DNA of 64,000 nucleotides from Cytobacillus solani (lineage in GTDB: Bacteria > Bacillota > Bacilli > Bacillales > Cytobacillaceae), in the NCBI RefSeq assembly GCF_001420595.1, contig NZ_LJIX01000006.1:1615361-1679360 (forward strand), in the 5' to 3' direction. A program made the translations under genes and the position numbers. Below, one piece after another: positions 33,023 through 41,035 of this stretch. The notes beneath the pieces were generated by a model. That model saw only the letters and a list, made by a program, of their open reading frames with translations, was not told where the DNA came from and made no database searches. The first letter of the stretch is position 1. Every line of letters begins with the position of its first letter.

Positions 33023-33844
33023 ATGCATATTGTCGTCTGTGTAAAGCAAGTGCCAGATACAAAGATTATTAAAATAAATCCAAAGACAAACACCCTTGAT
33101 CGAAGAAGTGCACCAGCAATATTGAATCCGTATGATGCACATGCAGTACAAGAGGCCGTAAAAATTAAAAAAATGGTTGGCGAATGCACCATTTCTGTTC
33201 TATCCATGGGACCGCCTCAAGCTACAGCTGTCATCAAAAAAAGCATTGAAATTGGCGCTGATAAAGGCTATTTAATTTCTGATCGCGCATTTGCGGGAGC
33301 AGATACATTAGCTACAAGCTACGCTTTATCCAAAGCACTTGAAAGAATAGCAAAAGAGGAACCTGCTGATCTAGTTATATGCGGGCTTCATGCAATTGAT
33401 GGGGATACTGGGCAGGTTGGTCCAGGAATAGCTAGGAGAATGGATATTCCTCCGGTAACAAATGTTATCGAGGTCACGGAACTAAATGAAAAAGAAAAAA
33501 CGATTCTATTAAAGAGAAAACTAGCAAATGGCTATCAATTAATACAGGCTGACTATCCGTGCTTAATGACGGTTGGAAAGGAAATTAATGAGATTGAATA
33601 CTCTCCGATGCCAAATATGATTAAAGCAGCAAGGTATGAGCCAATCATTTGGTCGGTTAATGATCTTGAAAATGTCAATCGGCCACAATTAGGACTAAAA
33701 GGCTCACCAACAATTGTCGGAAAAATGTTCACTCCTCCGAAACCTGAAGGCGGAAAGAGACTAGAAGGAAATTCTGATGAACAAGTTAGTCAGTTAATAG
33801 AACTGTTACAGGATAAAAAGGAACTATTCTTTACAGCACGATAA
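33023..33844 (+). CDS. fixA: Electron transfer flavoprotein beta subunit (FixA-like)
   Basis: 273 residues. The start MHIVVCVKQVPDTK, the GPPQATAVIKKSIEIGADKG segment and GLHAIDGDTGQVGPGIARRM are EtfB hallmarks. It forms a heterodimer with the next product. The neighbouring FixC- and FixX-like genes mark it as a FixABCX system rather than the ETF of fatty-acid oxidation. Such complexes pass electrons from NADH to quinone and ferredoxin (bifurcation) in several bacteria; whether this one bifurcates cannot be seen. Confidence 0.85.
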   Translation: MHIVVCVKQVPDTKIIKINPKTNTLDRRSAPAILNPYDAHAVQEAVKIKKMVGECTISVLSMGPPQATAVIKKSIEIGADKGYLISDRAFAGADTLATSYALSKALERIAKEEPADLVICGLHAIDGDTGQVGPGIARRMDIPPVTNVIEVTELNEKEKTILLKRKLANGYQLIQADYPCLMTVGKEINEIEYSPMPNMIKAARYEPIIWSVNDLENVNRPQLGLKGSPTIVGKMFTPPKPEGGKRLEGNSDEQVSQLIELLQDKKELFFTAR

Positions 33845-33874
33845 TAGAATCATTTATATAAAGGAGGGGTCTGC

Positions 33875-34903
33875 ATGATAGAGGAATACCGTGGGGTTTG
33901 GGTATTCATAGAGCAAAATGATGGAGAAATTGAAGGGGTCTCCTTAGAACTATTAGGAGCAGGAAGGAAGCTTGCTGATAAGCTCGAAGTTGCTTTGGCT
34001 GGCGTATTACTAGGTGATAATGTGAAGTCTCTTTGTCCCGAAGTTATTGCATATGGGGCAGATGAGGTATATGTAGTAGATCATCCTGTTATGAAGGATT
34101 ACCGCACAGAATCCTATATGAAAGGAATTATGCTTCTTGCAGAAAAGTATAAACCTGAGATTTTTCTCTATGGTGCCACTCCGAATGGAAAGGACCTTGC
34201 AAGTGCAGTTGCGACTGATTTAAGTACGGGATTAACAGCAGATACAACGATGCTCGATGTCGATTTAGAAAAGAGATTGCTTGAAGCGAGCCGACCGGCA
34301 TTTGGCGGAAATATTATGGCGACGATTTTATGTAAAAAGCACCGTCCACAAATGGCTACTGTAAGACCAAAGGTAATGAAGGCACTAGAACGTGATATGA
34401 ATAGAACAGGGAAAATAATTGAAGAAGAAATAGATTTAAAAGAGGAAGATATGCGCACAAAAGTGCTTAAAATTGTGAAGGATATCACAAAGAAGGCTAG
34501 CTTAGCTGATGCACATGTGGTTGTTGCTGGTGGAAAGGGAATGGGTGACCTGCAGGGGTTTCAGCTTATTCATGAACTAGCAGATACAATTGGAGCAAGT
34601 GTGGGGGGAACAAGGGATGTAGTGGAGGCAGGATGGCTACCTCATGAGCTTCAGGTTGGGCAAACTGGTGAAACGATTACTCCAAAAATCTACTTTGCCA
34701 TCGGCATTTCGGGGGCCATTCAGCATGTTGTCGGTATGAAGAACTCAGAATTTATCATTGCCATTAATAAAGATCCTAATGCCCCGATATTTGATGTGGC
34801 TACTTATGGGATCGTAGGTGATGCAATGGAAATCGTTCCTAAGTTGATTGAACAATTTAAAGTATTGCGTAAAGAAAAGGGCGGTGAAGTTAGTTATGTC
34901 TGA
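33875..34903 (+). CDS. fixB: Electron transfer flavoprotein alpha subunit (FixB-like)
   Basis: 342 residues. The C-terminal FAD domain is clear: GGTRDVVEAGWLPHELQVGQTG, then YFAIGISGAIQHVVGM and INKDPNAPIFDVATYGIVGD. The ribosome binding site AAGGAGGGG lies 30 nt after fixA. The last codons overlap fixC by 8 nt. Paired with FixA it carries the flavin that hands electrons to FixC. Confidence 0.9.
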   Translation: MIEEYRGVWVFIEQNDGEIEGVSLELLGAGRKLADKLEVALAGVLLGDNVKSLCPEVIAYGADEVYVVDHPVMKDYRTESYMKGIMLLAEKYKPEIFLYGATPNGKDLASAVATDLSTGLTADTTMLDVDLEKRLLEASRPAFGGNIMATILCKKHRPQMATVRPKVMKALERDMNRTGKIIEEEIDLKEEDMRTKVLKIVKDITKKASLADAHVVVAGGKGMGDLQGFQLIHELADTIGASVGGTRDVVEAGWLPHELQVGQTGETITPKIYFAIGISGAIQHVVGMKNSEFIIAINKDPNAPIFDVATYGIVGDAMEIVPKLIEQFKVLRKEKGGEVSYV

Positions 34904-36191
34904 AAAATTTGATGTCATCGTTGTAGGTGCTGGCCCGGCTGGAACTTCCTGTGCTTATACTTGTGCAAAAAATGGATTAAAAGTGCTGCAGATAGAGAGA
35001 GGCGAGTATCCTGGCAGTAAGAATGTGATGGGAGGCGTATTATATAGACAGCAGATGGAAGAGATTATCCCAGAGTTTTGGAAAGAAGCACCACTTGAAA
35101 GACCCGTTGTTGAGCAAAGATTTTGGATGATGGATAAAGAATCGGTTGTTACTTTTGGCTATAAAGGTCTTGAATGGGGTGTGGAGCCATATAATAACTT
35201 CACAGTCCTTCGAGCACCATTTGATCAGTGGTTTGCAAAGAAAGGAATCGAGCAAGGGGTATTGTTAATTACTGAAACAGTTGTTCTTGAATGTATAGTG
35301 GAAAATGGGAAAGTAATTGGTGTAAGAACAGATCGTCCAGATGGAGAAGTATATGCAGATGTTGTGGTCCTTGCTGATGGGGTTAATTCACTTCTTGGCA
35401 AGCAGCTTGGCTACCATAATGAGTTCCGCCCAGATGAAGTAGCCTTAACGGTTATGGAAGTGATTAATCTGCCGAAGGAAAAGATCAATGACCGTTTTAA
35501 TTTAGAGGATAACCAAGGCTGTACAATCGAGCTGTTTGGGGATTCTACGAAGGGGAACCTTGGTACAGCCTTTATTTATACAAATAAAGAAAGTATTAAT
35601 ATCGGTGTAGGAACAACATTATCAAGTATGATTAAAGCAAAATTAAAGCCCTATGATTTATTAGATTATTTAAAGACGCATTCCATGATTAAACCATTTC
35701 TTGAAGGTGGAGAATCTGCTGAATATTTAGCCCATCTTATACCAGAAGGAGGATTTCATTCTGTTCCTAAAGTAGCAGGGAATGGTGTTTTATTAGTGGG
35801 GGATGCAGCACAGCTGGTAAATGCAATCCATAGAGAAGGTTCTAATATGGCTATGGCATCTGGAAAAATGGCAGCTGAAACCATTGTTGAAGCGAAAAGC
35901 AGAAATGATTTTAGTGAATCTAGTTTAAATCTTTATAGGGAAAAACTATATGACAGCTTTATTATAAAGGATCTTGAAAAATATAAAGACGCCGCACATA
36001 CGTTTGAAAATCATCCACAATACTTTAAGGACTATGTTCCGATGATGAACCGTGCAGCAAGTAAATTTTTTACCGTAGATGGAACGCCTAAGAGGGAGAA
36101 ACAGAAACAAATCATGCGCAGCATAACAGGCGAAAGAGGCACTTTAAAGGTACTACAAGATATGTATCGTGCATGGAAGGCGGTGAAATAA
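34896..36191 (+). CDS. fixC: FixC-like FAD oxidoreductase (ETF-quinone oxidoreductase family)
   Basis: 431 residues from the ATG at 34896; the frame extends upstream but has no better start. The FAD-binding motif VVGAGPAGTSCAY opens the protein, and the second nucleotide motif region VLLVGDAAQLVNAIHREGSN is the family hallmark. FixC accepts electrons from FixAB and passes them to the menaquinone pool, with FixX as iron-sulphur partner. ETF-QO enzymes fuse that partner; here it is a separate gene, the Fix arrangement. Stop and fixX start share a base. Confidence 0.9.
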   Translation: MSEKFDVIVVGAGPAGTSCAYTCAKNGLKVLQIERGEYPGSKNVMGGVLYRQQMEEIIPEFWKEAPLERPVVEQRFWMMDKESVVTFGYKGLEWGVEPYNNFTVLRAPFDQWFAKKGIEQGVLLITETVVLECIVENGKVIGVRTDRPDGEVYADVVVLADGVNSLLGKQLGYHNEFRPDEVALTVMEVINLPKEKINDRFNLEDNQGCTIELFGDSTKGNLGTAFIYTNKESINIGVGTTLSSMIKAKLKPYDLLDYLKTHSMIKPFLEGGESAEYLAHLIPEGGFHSVPKVAGNGVLLVGDAAQLVNAIHREGSNMAMASGKMAAETIVEAKSRNDFSESSLNLYREKLYDSFIIKDLEKYKDAAHTFENHPQYFKDYVPMMNRAASKFFTVDGTPKREKQKQIMRSITGERGTLKVLQDMYRAWKAVK

Positions 36192-36475
36192 TGTCAACAA
36201 AAACGATTGAGGAAAAACAGTATTTAATTCGTTTTAAGGCAGATAAGAAATCGCATTTAACAGTATTAGATCATGACGTGTGCATGACGCAATGTCCAGA
36301 TAAGATATGCACAATTTTCTGTCCAGCAGAGGTGTACAAGTGGGAAGGTTTAAGGATGCAGGTTGGATATGAAGGCTGTCATGAATGCGGGAGCTGCCGG
36401 ATTGGATGCCCATATCAAAATATAAAATGGGAATATCCAAAAGGCGGACATGGAATTGTTTTTAGGTTGGCATAG
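36191..36475 (+). CDS. fixX: FixX-like ferredoxin
   Basis: 94 residues from the ATG at 36191 after GGAAGGCGGTG; the in-frame ATG at 36173 would remove this spacing. A [4Fe-4S] cluster motif CHECGSCRIGCPY (CxxCxxCxxxCP) and a C-terminal NIKWEYPKGGHGI are typical of FixX. A second cysteine group (CPDKICTIFCP) is the usual degenerate half. It is the electron carrier of the complex. Confidence 0.9.
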   Translation: MSTKTIEEKQYLIRFKADKKSHLTVLDHDVCMTQCPDKICTIFCPAEVYKWEGLRMQVGYEGCHECGSCRIGCPYQNIKWEYPKGGHGIVFRLA

Positions 36476-36500
36476 AAGCAAATAGATTAGATAAACGAAA

Positions 36501-36532
36501 GGAGCATTCACTTTTGTGTGGATGCTCCTTTT
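36501..36532 (+). terminator. Terminator of the fix operon
   Basis: GGAGCAT (36501-36507) pairs with ATGCTCC (36522-36528), then TTTT. It overlaps the end of the converging small gene. Confidence 0.85.
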
Positions 36533-36671
36533 AATCTATCAGCTTTACTATCGATCTTACGATAAATCTTGTCAAAAAATAAATAAGTTCTACTAAATCC
36601 ATGCCAATGTCAATGAAATCGAATTTTTTCATTTTCTTCTTAACTGACTTTCTTGGTTTTCTAAACTCCAT
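36531..36671 (-). CDS. Small basic amphipathic protein, unknown
   Basis: 46 residues from the ATG at 36671, which has GGAGGTGATT 8 nt upstream; the longer frame to 36725 lacks this. The first 15 residues are strongly basic (FRKPRKSVKKKMKK) and the rest is a hydrophobic helix (LVELIYFLTRFIVRSIVKLID). It could bind membranes. I do not recognise a family. The strong ribosome binding site makes expression likely. Confidence 0.55.
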   Translation of the reverse strand: MEFRKPRKSVKKKMKKFDFIDIGMDLVELIYFLTRFIVRSIVKLID

Positions 36672-36849
36672 AAATAAATCACCTCCATGTTTATTTGTAC
36701 GAATAGAAGATTGTAAAAGTTCCATTCATTTTCATTTTGTCATTGATGTTTTTTATGGGGGAATAAAATCGGTAGAGTAAGTCCTATATGTATGTTTTTT
36801 CACAAAGATAGCTAAAAAGAGGAAATCTTAAATGGATAGGGAAAGATTT

Positions 36850-37194
36850 TTAACTAACATCTTCATTTTTATTTTTGGTGAATAATTGGCCGTTCTTTCC
36901 AGAGTGTACTAATTCATTTGCATGTTCGTATGCTTGGTGAATACAATGATAAATGGAGGATGTATAGCAAGAGGTATTCCACGAAAAACTTCCATTGGAA
37001 TCAGATGGATAGATGGTAACAATCCAGGTGTAAAATTCATTTTCTATATCTTTTAATCGCCCTTCAAGTGCGATAAGCCAATGAGTAGGGATTGTATGCT
37101 TTTGTCCTGAGGTTTCTTTATAATGGTAAAGGTCATTTAATCCGATTGGTATTAATGCCTTTTGATAAAAATCTCTATAATTAGCCCCATTCAT
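36850..37194 (-). CDS. Conserved-looking hypothetical protein (114 aa)
   Basis: 114 residues with AAGGAGG 9 nt before the ATG. It is a soluble, aromatic-rich protein (TWIVTIYPSDSNGSFSWNTSCYT) with no membrane segment and no motif that I can name. The Tyr/His/Trp content and a C-terminal lysine/asparagine tail are the visible features. The preceding gene on the same strand is the fsr-like transporter but a terminator lies between, so it is probably transcribed alone. Confidence 0.6.
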   Translation of the reverse strand: MNGANYRDFYQKALIPIGLNDLYHYKETSGQKHTIPTHWLIALEGRLKDIENEFYTWIVTIYPSDSNGSFSWNTSCYTSSIYHCIHQAYEHANELVHSGKNGQLFTKNKNEDVS

Positions 37195-37309
37195 TATTTT
37201 CCCTCCTTTTTATTAAAAATAGTTATAACTTACTTTATTATATGTTAATAAGCGTCAATATTTCGGATGAAATGTTAAAATTTTTCGAAAATTTTATCTT
37301 AAGATTGAA

Positions 37310-37336
37310 AAAGAGGAGACCCTTTTGGATCCCCTC
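37310..37336 (-). terminator. Terminator of the fsr-like gene
   Basis: On the minus strand GAGGGGATCC pairs with GGGTCTCCTC across AAAA, followed by TTTTTC. Confidence 0.75.
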
Positions 37337-37340
37337 ATTA

Positions 37341-38576
37341 TTATTGAGAATTCCACTCATTTACCTTCTGATCTGACGGAAGAAGTAATGTAAGTAGGCC
37401 TAATAATGGCAAGAAACCAGTTAAAATCATTGTGTTTGAAATACCAATCATATCTGCTAAATAACCAATGATTATTGAGCCTATTGCTCCCATGCCGAAC
37501 GCGAGCCCTACAGTTAAGCCTGCCATCGTGCCGATTTTTCCTGGGACTAGCTCCTGGGCGTATACTACCGTGACAGAGAAGCTCGACATTAAAATAAAGC
37601 CTGTAAGTAAGAGTAGAAAAAAAGCAGCATATGGCGGAACAAATGGGATAAGAATCGTTAATGGTGCAGAAATGATCATAGACAGGAATATGATTAGCTT
37701 TTTACCAAACCGGTCTGCCAATGGACCACCGAAGAATGTTCCAAGTGCACCTGCAACTAAAAATGTGAAAAGAAAAATTTGAGATTGTTTGATTGAGAAG
37801 GAATATGTCTCAATCGTATAAAAGGCATAATAGTTTGTCATTCCAGATATATACCAAGAACGTGCAAAGATTAAGAAGAGGATTAATACTAATGAAAACC
37901 ATACTGCCTTTGAAAGCCCTTTTTGATTTGCACGTTCTTTTTTGTTTGCTTTTTTTTGCAATACATTTGGTGTTTCTAAAGTTTTTGCATACCAGAAAGC
38001 AATATATAGGAGCAGACCTACAGCGACAGCAGCAACAGCAGTAAACCAGGCTGCACCAATTTGCCCTAAAGGGACGAGAATTAATGCAGTAATCAGTGGA
38101 GCCATTGCTTGCCCGCTATTTCCGCCTACTTGGTATATGGATTGAGCCAGTCCGCGGCGTGAACCAGCTGCTAAATAGGCAACTCTAGAACCCTCAGGGT
38201 GGAAAATAGCAGAACCAAGACCAATAAAAAGAACGGAGATGACAATCCATTCAAAACCTGGTGCAAGTGCAAGGCCAAGTACTCCGCATAATGTAAATGT
38301 TAAACCAATTGGTAATGCAAAGGGCATTGGTTTCTTATCTGTCACCATCCCTATCACTGGCTGTAGTATTGAAGAAACCATATTTAACGCAAAAGCGATC
38401 AATCCAAGCTGCGTAAATGAAAGTCCCATAGATTTTTCCAATATTGGAAACATAGCAGGAATAATTGCTTGAATGGAATCATTTAAAAGATGACAAACAC
38501 CAATGATAAATAATATTTTGTAGGATGTTTCACGATTTTGTGCCATTGTACGGGCAATGGCTGCAGTGTTGCTCAT
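37341..38576 (-). CDS. fsr: Fosmidomycin-resistance-type MFS exporter
   Basis: 411 residues, twelve membrane helices. The segments CHLLNDSIQAIIPAMFPIL, LQPVIGMVTDKKPMPF, GLGSAIFHPEGSRVAYLAAG and GLAQSIYQVGGNSGQAMAPL are close to those of E. coli Fsr, an efflux pump for fosmidomycin. The native substrate is not known. The gene is single, between two terminator-like hairpins. Confidence 0.88.
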   Translation of the reverse strand: MSNTAAIARTMAQNRETSYKILFIIGVCHLLNDSIQAIIPAMFPILEKSMGLSFTQLGLIAFALNMVSSILQPVIGMVTDKKPMPFALPIGLTFTLCGVLGLALAPGFEWIVISVLFIGLGSAIFHPEGSRVAYLAAGSRRGLAQSIYQVGGNSGQAMAPLITALILVPLGQIGAAWFTAVAAVAVGLLLYIAFWYAKTLETPNVLQKKANKKERANQKGLSKAVWFSLVLILFLIFARSWYISGMTNYYAFYTIETYSFSIKQSQIFLFTFLVAGALGTFFGGPLADRFGKKLIIFLSMIISAPLTILIPFVPPYAAFFLLLLTGFILMSSFSVTVVYAQELVPGKIGTMAGLTVGLAFGMGAIGSIIIGYLADMIGISNTMILTGFLPLLGLLTLLLPSDQKVNEWNSQ

Positions 38577-38710
38577 TATTCAGGACTCCTTTAAACAAGA
38601 TTTAAATAAATTTTGGGTCTCTAAATATATATAATACAGGATAACTATCTTTTTCAATATTATTTTGAATATTAAATAATAAATATAAAATAAAAGTCGA
38701 TCGTTAAATA

Positions 38711-38743
38711 AGAAGAAGAGCCAAAAGAATTGGCTCTTCTTCT
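38711..38743. terminator. 13-bp perfect hairpin between fsr and the kinase gene
   Basis: AGAAGAAGAGCCA (38711-38723) pairs with TGGCTCTTCTTCT (38731-38743). It follows the minus-strand kinase stop and probably ends that transcript; the T run is short. Confidence 0.65.
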
Positions 38744-38753
38744 ATGATTATTC

Positions 38754-40250
38754 CTATTTTTTGAGGGGTAAAAAAATATCAACTTGTGTTCCTATATTCA
38801 CTTTACTTGTCAGGTGAATTTCTCCGCCAAATGACTGGATGATCCTTTTGCATACGACAAGACCAAGTCCTGTTCCAAACTCCTTGGAAGTGTAGAATGG
38901 CTGGAATATTTTTCCGAGAGCTTCATCAGGTATCCCTATTCCAGTGTCGGTTATTTTAATATGGCACTTGTTCGGAAGCTCGATCAGCTTAATTGTTAAC
39001 AAGCCTCCAGCATGCATTGATTCAAAAGCATTTTTTGTTAAGTTAAGCAAAACTTGCTTTAATTGATCTTTCGTGCAATCAATATGAAGCGGCATATCTG
39101 GAATCATTGACTGATATTTAATATTGTTTAAATTTGCTTCAGAAATGATTAATGGTTCTATATCAATGATGATTTTTCGCAAATCCATGATTTCTGTTTT
39201 TTGAGCGGTAGGCTTCCCTAAAATAAGGAATTCGCTTACAATCTCATTAATTCGGTTAATTTCATCATTAATAACTGAGAAGTAGTATTGATCTTGCTCA
39301 TTTGTATATTTTTCACTTAAAAGTTGAACAAGCCCTTTAATCCCTGTTAGCGGATTTCGAATTTCATGTGCTGTACTTGCCGCTAAGGTTCCAACAAGTT
39401 CAAGCTTTTGAAGCTCATTTTCCTTTTTCTCTTTTGCTGCTTGCCTTTTAAGCATTAAATACTTAATGAAAAGAAATAGAATATGAAATCCAAAAATGAT
39501 TTGTATAATGACCATAATTGCATTTTTTATTAGTTCATTCAAGTTTCTTTCCGGTACTTCGACTTTAATATTCCAAGCGACCCGATCTATTGGGATTGAA
39601 ATTGAGCGATCTTTGGATAGTTCACCGCTACCATCCATATTAATATCCATGATCATAGCCCCATTTGGATTGGTGACAGAAAGCTTAGTGTCAGGAGTTA
39701 GTACTCTCATAATATTTTGAACATAATCTACTCGCAAATGTGCGATAAGAATGGAAACTACTTGACCACTTCTGTCTAAAACAGGCTTCCCAATTCCAAT
39801 GACTTTCTGACCGTTTGTCAGCGTTTCCTGATGATCAGAAATAATAAGATCCTTTGTGCGGTTAATTTCCTTTATGTATTCATTATTAGATAAATTTGTA
39901 TCCTGTAAAAAGGAGTTAGAGCCAGTAATAACTGTTCCATTCGGATTAAGTAAATAGATCCCGCCATATCGTGGGTCCTTCCAATGGGTTTTGAGCAGAA
40001 GCGGCTCGAGTTTTTCTGGTGTTTTTGCTACAGTTTCTGCAGTTATCGCGAGTATATCCAATGAAGTTACGGTTTCAGCAATAAATTGATCCCAGCTTTT
40101 TTGATGAATGGATGCAACCCAACGTGCTTGCTCTTTCCTCTCTTGATTATCTAGACCAATTGCTTCATTAAAATAATATAAAAGACTGATAAGTGTTGGA
40201 ATAATAACAATGATAATGTATAAAAAGAAATTATAATTATGTCTTTTCAT
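38754..40250 (-). CDS. Membrane sensor histidine kinase, KinD-like
   Basis: 498 residues. An N-terminal membrane helix (10-30), an extracellular dCache-type sensor of about 200 residues (YGGIYLLNPNGTVITGSN; IGIGKPVLDRSGQVV), a second helix (about 245-268) and a kinase core with H box STAHEIRNPLTGIKG (His295), N box LLNLTKNAFES and GTGLGLVVCKR. Sensor layout and the divergent mhqR neighbour match B. subtilis kinD, which feeds the sporulation phosphorelay and biofilm control. It is transcribed divergently from mhqR, as in B. subtilis. Confidence 0.8.
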   Translation of the reverse strand: MKRHNYNFFLYIIIVIIPTLISLLYYFNEAIGLDNQERKEQARWVASIHQKSWDQFIAETVTSLDILAITAETVAKTPEKLEPLLLKTHWKDPRYGGIYLLNPNGTVITGSNSFLQDTNLSNNEYIKEINRTKDLIISDHQETLTNGQKVIGIGKPVLDRSGQVVSILIAHLRVDYVQNIMRVLTPDTKLSVTNPNGAMIMDINMDGSGELSKDRSISIPIDRVAWNIKVEVPERNLNELIKNAIMVIIQIIFGFHILFLFIKYLMLKRQAAKEKKENELQKLELVGTLAASTAHEIRNPLTGIKGLVQLLSEKYTNEQDQYYFSVINDEINRINEIVSEFLILGKPTAQKTEIMDLRKIIIDIEPLIISEANLNNIKYQSMIPDMPLHIDCTKDQLKQVLLNLTKNAFESMHAGGLLTIKLIELPNKCHIKITDTGIGIPDEALGKIFQPFYTSKEFGTGLGLVVCKRIIQSFGGEIHLTSKVNIGTQVDIFLPLKK

Positions 40251-40368
40251 TTAATAACCCCATATTGTAATTTTAATACCAGTATAGTATATCATTAATA
40301 AGAATTTTTCGTTTTATTTTATCAATATATTGAAAAAAACAATAACTTTTCAAAAAAAGCATTATAAA

Positions 40369-40397
40369 TTGACATGTGCGCTTTGTTTTTTTATAAT
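40369..40397 (+). promoter_or_regulatory. Consensus SigA promoter of mhqR
   Basis: TTGACA (40369-40374), 17-nt spacer, TATAAT (40392-40397): both hexamers are exact consensus. Such a strong promoter usually needs a repressor, and a palindrome follows directly. Confidence 0.88.
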
Positions 40398-40398
40398 T

Positions 40399-40416
40399 TA
40401 TTTAGAATTCAAGATA
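40399..40416 (+). promoter_or_regulatory. Candidate MhqR operator at the transcription start
   Basis: TATTTAGAATTCAAGATA is an imperfect palindrome (7 of 9 pairs) centred on GAATTC and covers the expected +1. It resembles the MhqR-binding inverted repeat described upstream of quinone-detoxification genes in B. subtilis (TATCT..GAATTC..AGATA type, recalled from memory). Autoregulation is an inference. Confidence 0.45.
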
Positions 40417-40455
40417 ATTTAATTCATCATTATAAAAAAAAGGATTTGGATAAAG

Positions 40456-40899
40456 ATGAGTTCTGAACAAGTCAACCAATCATTAAAGTTATTTATTGTA
40501 CTGTCACGGGCCTATCGTGCAGTAAATGAAAATGTGAACAAGCTTATTCAAACATATGGACTTAATCCAACTGAATTTGCGGTTATGGAGCTTCTTTACC
40601 ATAAGGGAGATCAGCCGCTGCAGCAAATTGGCGGTAAAATTTTGTTAGCAAGCGGAAGTATTACGTATGTAGTTGATAAGCTTGAACAAAAGGGACTGTT
40701 AAAAAGAGTGGCCTGTCCAAAAGATAGACGGGTTACGTATGCTCAAATTACGGAGAAGGGCAAGTCCTTTATTGAGGATGTATTTCCGGATCATGCTAAG
40801 CAAATTAATATGCTTATGTCTGAACTTTCGGAGGATGAAAAGGAATCAGTGATTACGATTCTGAAAAAGCTGGGATTATCACAGTCAAACTTTGAATAA
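40456..40899 (+). CDS. mhqR: MarR-family repressor MhqR
   Basis: 147 residues. The long conserved block YGLNPTEFAVMELLYHKGD, LLASGSITYVVDKLEQKGLL and CPKDRRVTYAQITEKG is nearly the same as B. subtilis MhqR (YkvE). MhqR represses dioxygenases and reductases that remove quinones and is inactivated by quinone-like electrophiles. The winged helix covers residues 35-105. Gene context (kinD-like before it, clpE after pepF) repeats the B. subtilis order. Confidence 0.92.
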   Translation: MSSEQVNQSLKLFIVLSRAYRAVNENVNKLIQTYGLNPTEFAVMELLYHKGDQPLQQIGGKILLASGSITYVVDKLEQKGLLKRVACPKDRRVTYAQITEKGKSFIEDVFPDHAKQINMLMSELSEDEKESVITILKKLGLSQSNFE

Positions 40900-40910
40900 T
40901 AACCAGAGTA

Positions 40911-40940
40911 AAACACGGTCATCGAATGGCTGTGTTTTTA
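40911..40940 (+). terminator. Terminator of mhqR
   Basis: AAACACGGTCAT pairs with ATGGCTGTGTTT (with G-T pairs) and is followed by TTTAATTTTT. Confidence 0.7.
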
Positions 40941-41035
40941 ATTTTTATAATTTTGCAGCCTATTGCAGGAAATTATTTGCGGCTGTCGAAATGCTTTAAG
41001 TAGGTTTTTAATTAGAGTAATAAGGGGGCAATCGA

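Noticed and set aside
32848-33072. Plus-strand frame of 74 codons before and into fixA
   Set aside because: No ribosome binding site, runs through the cre-like site and overlaps the well-supported fixA start in another frame.
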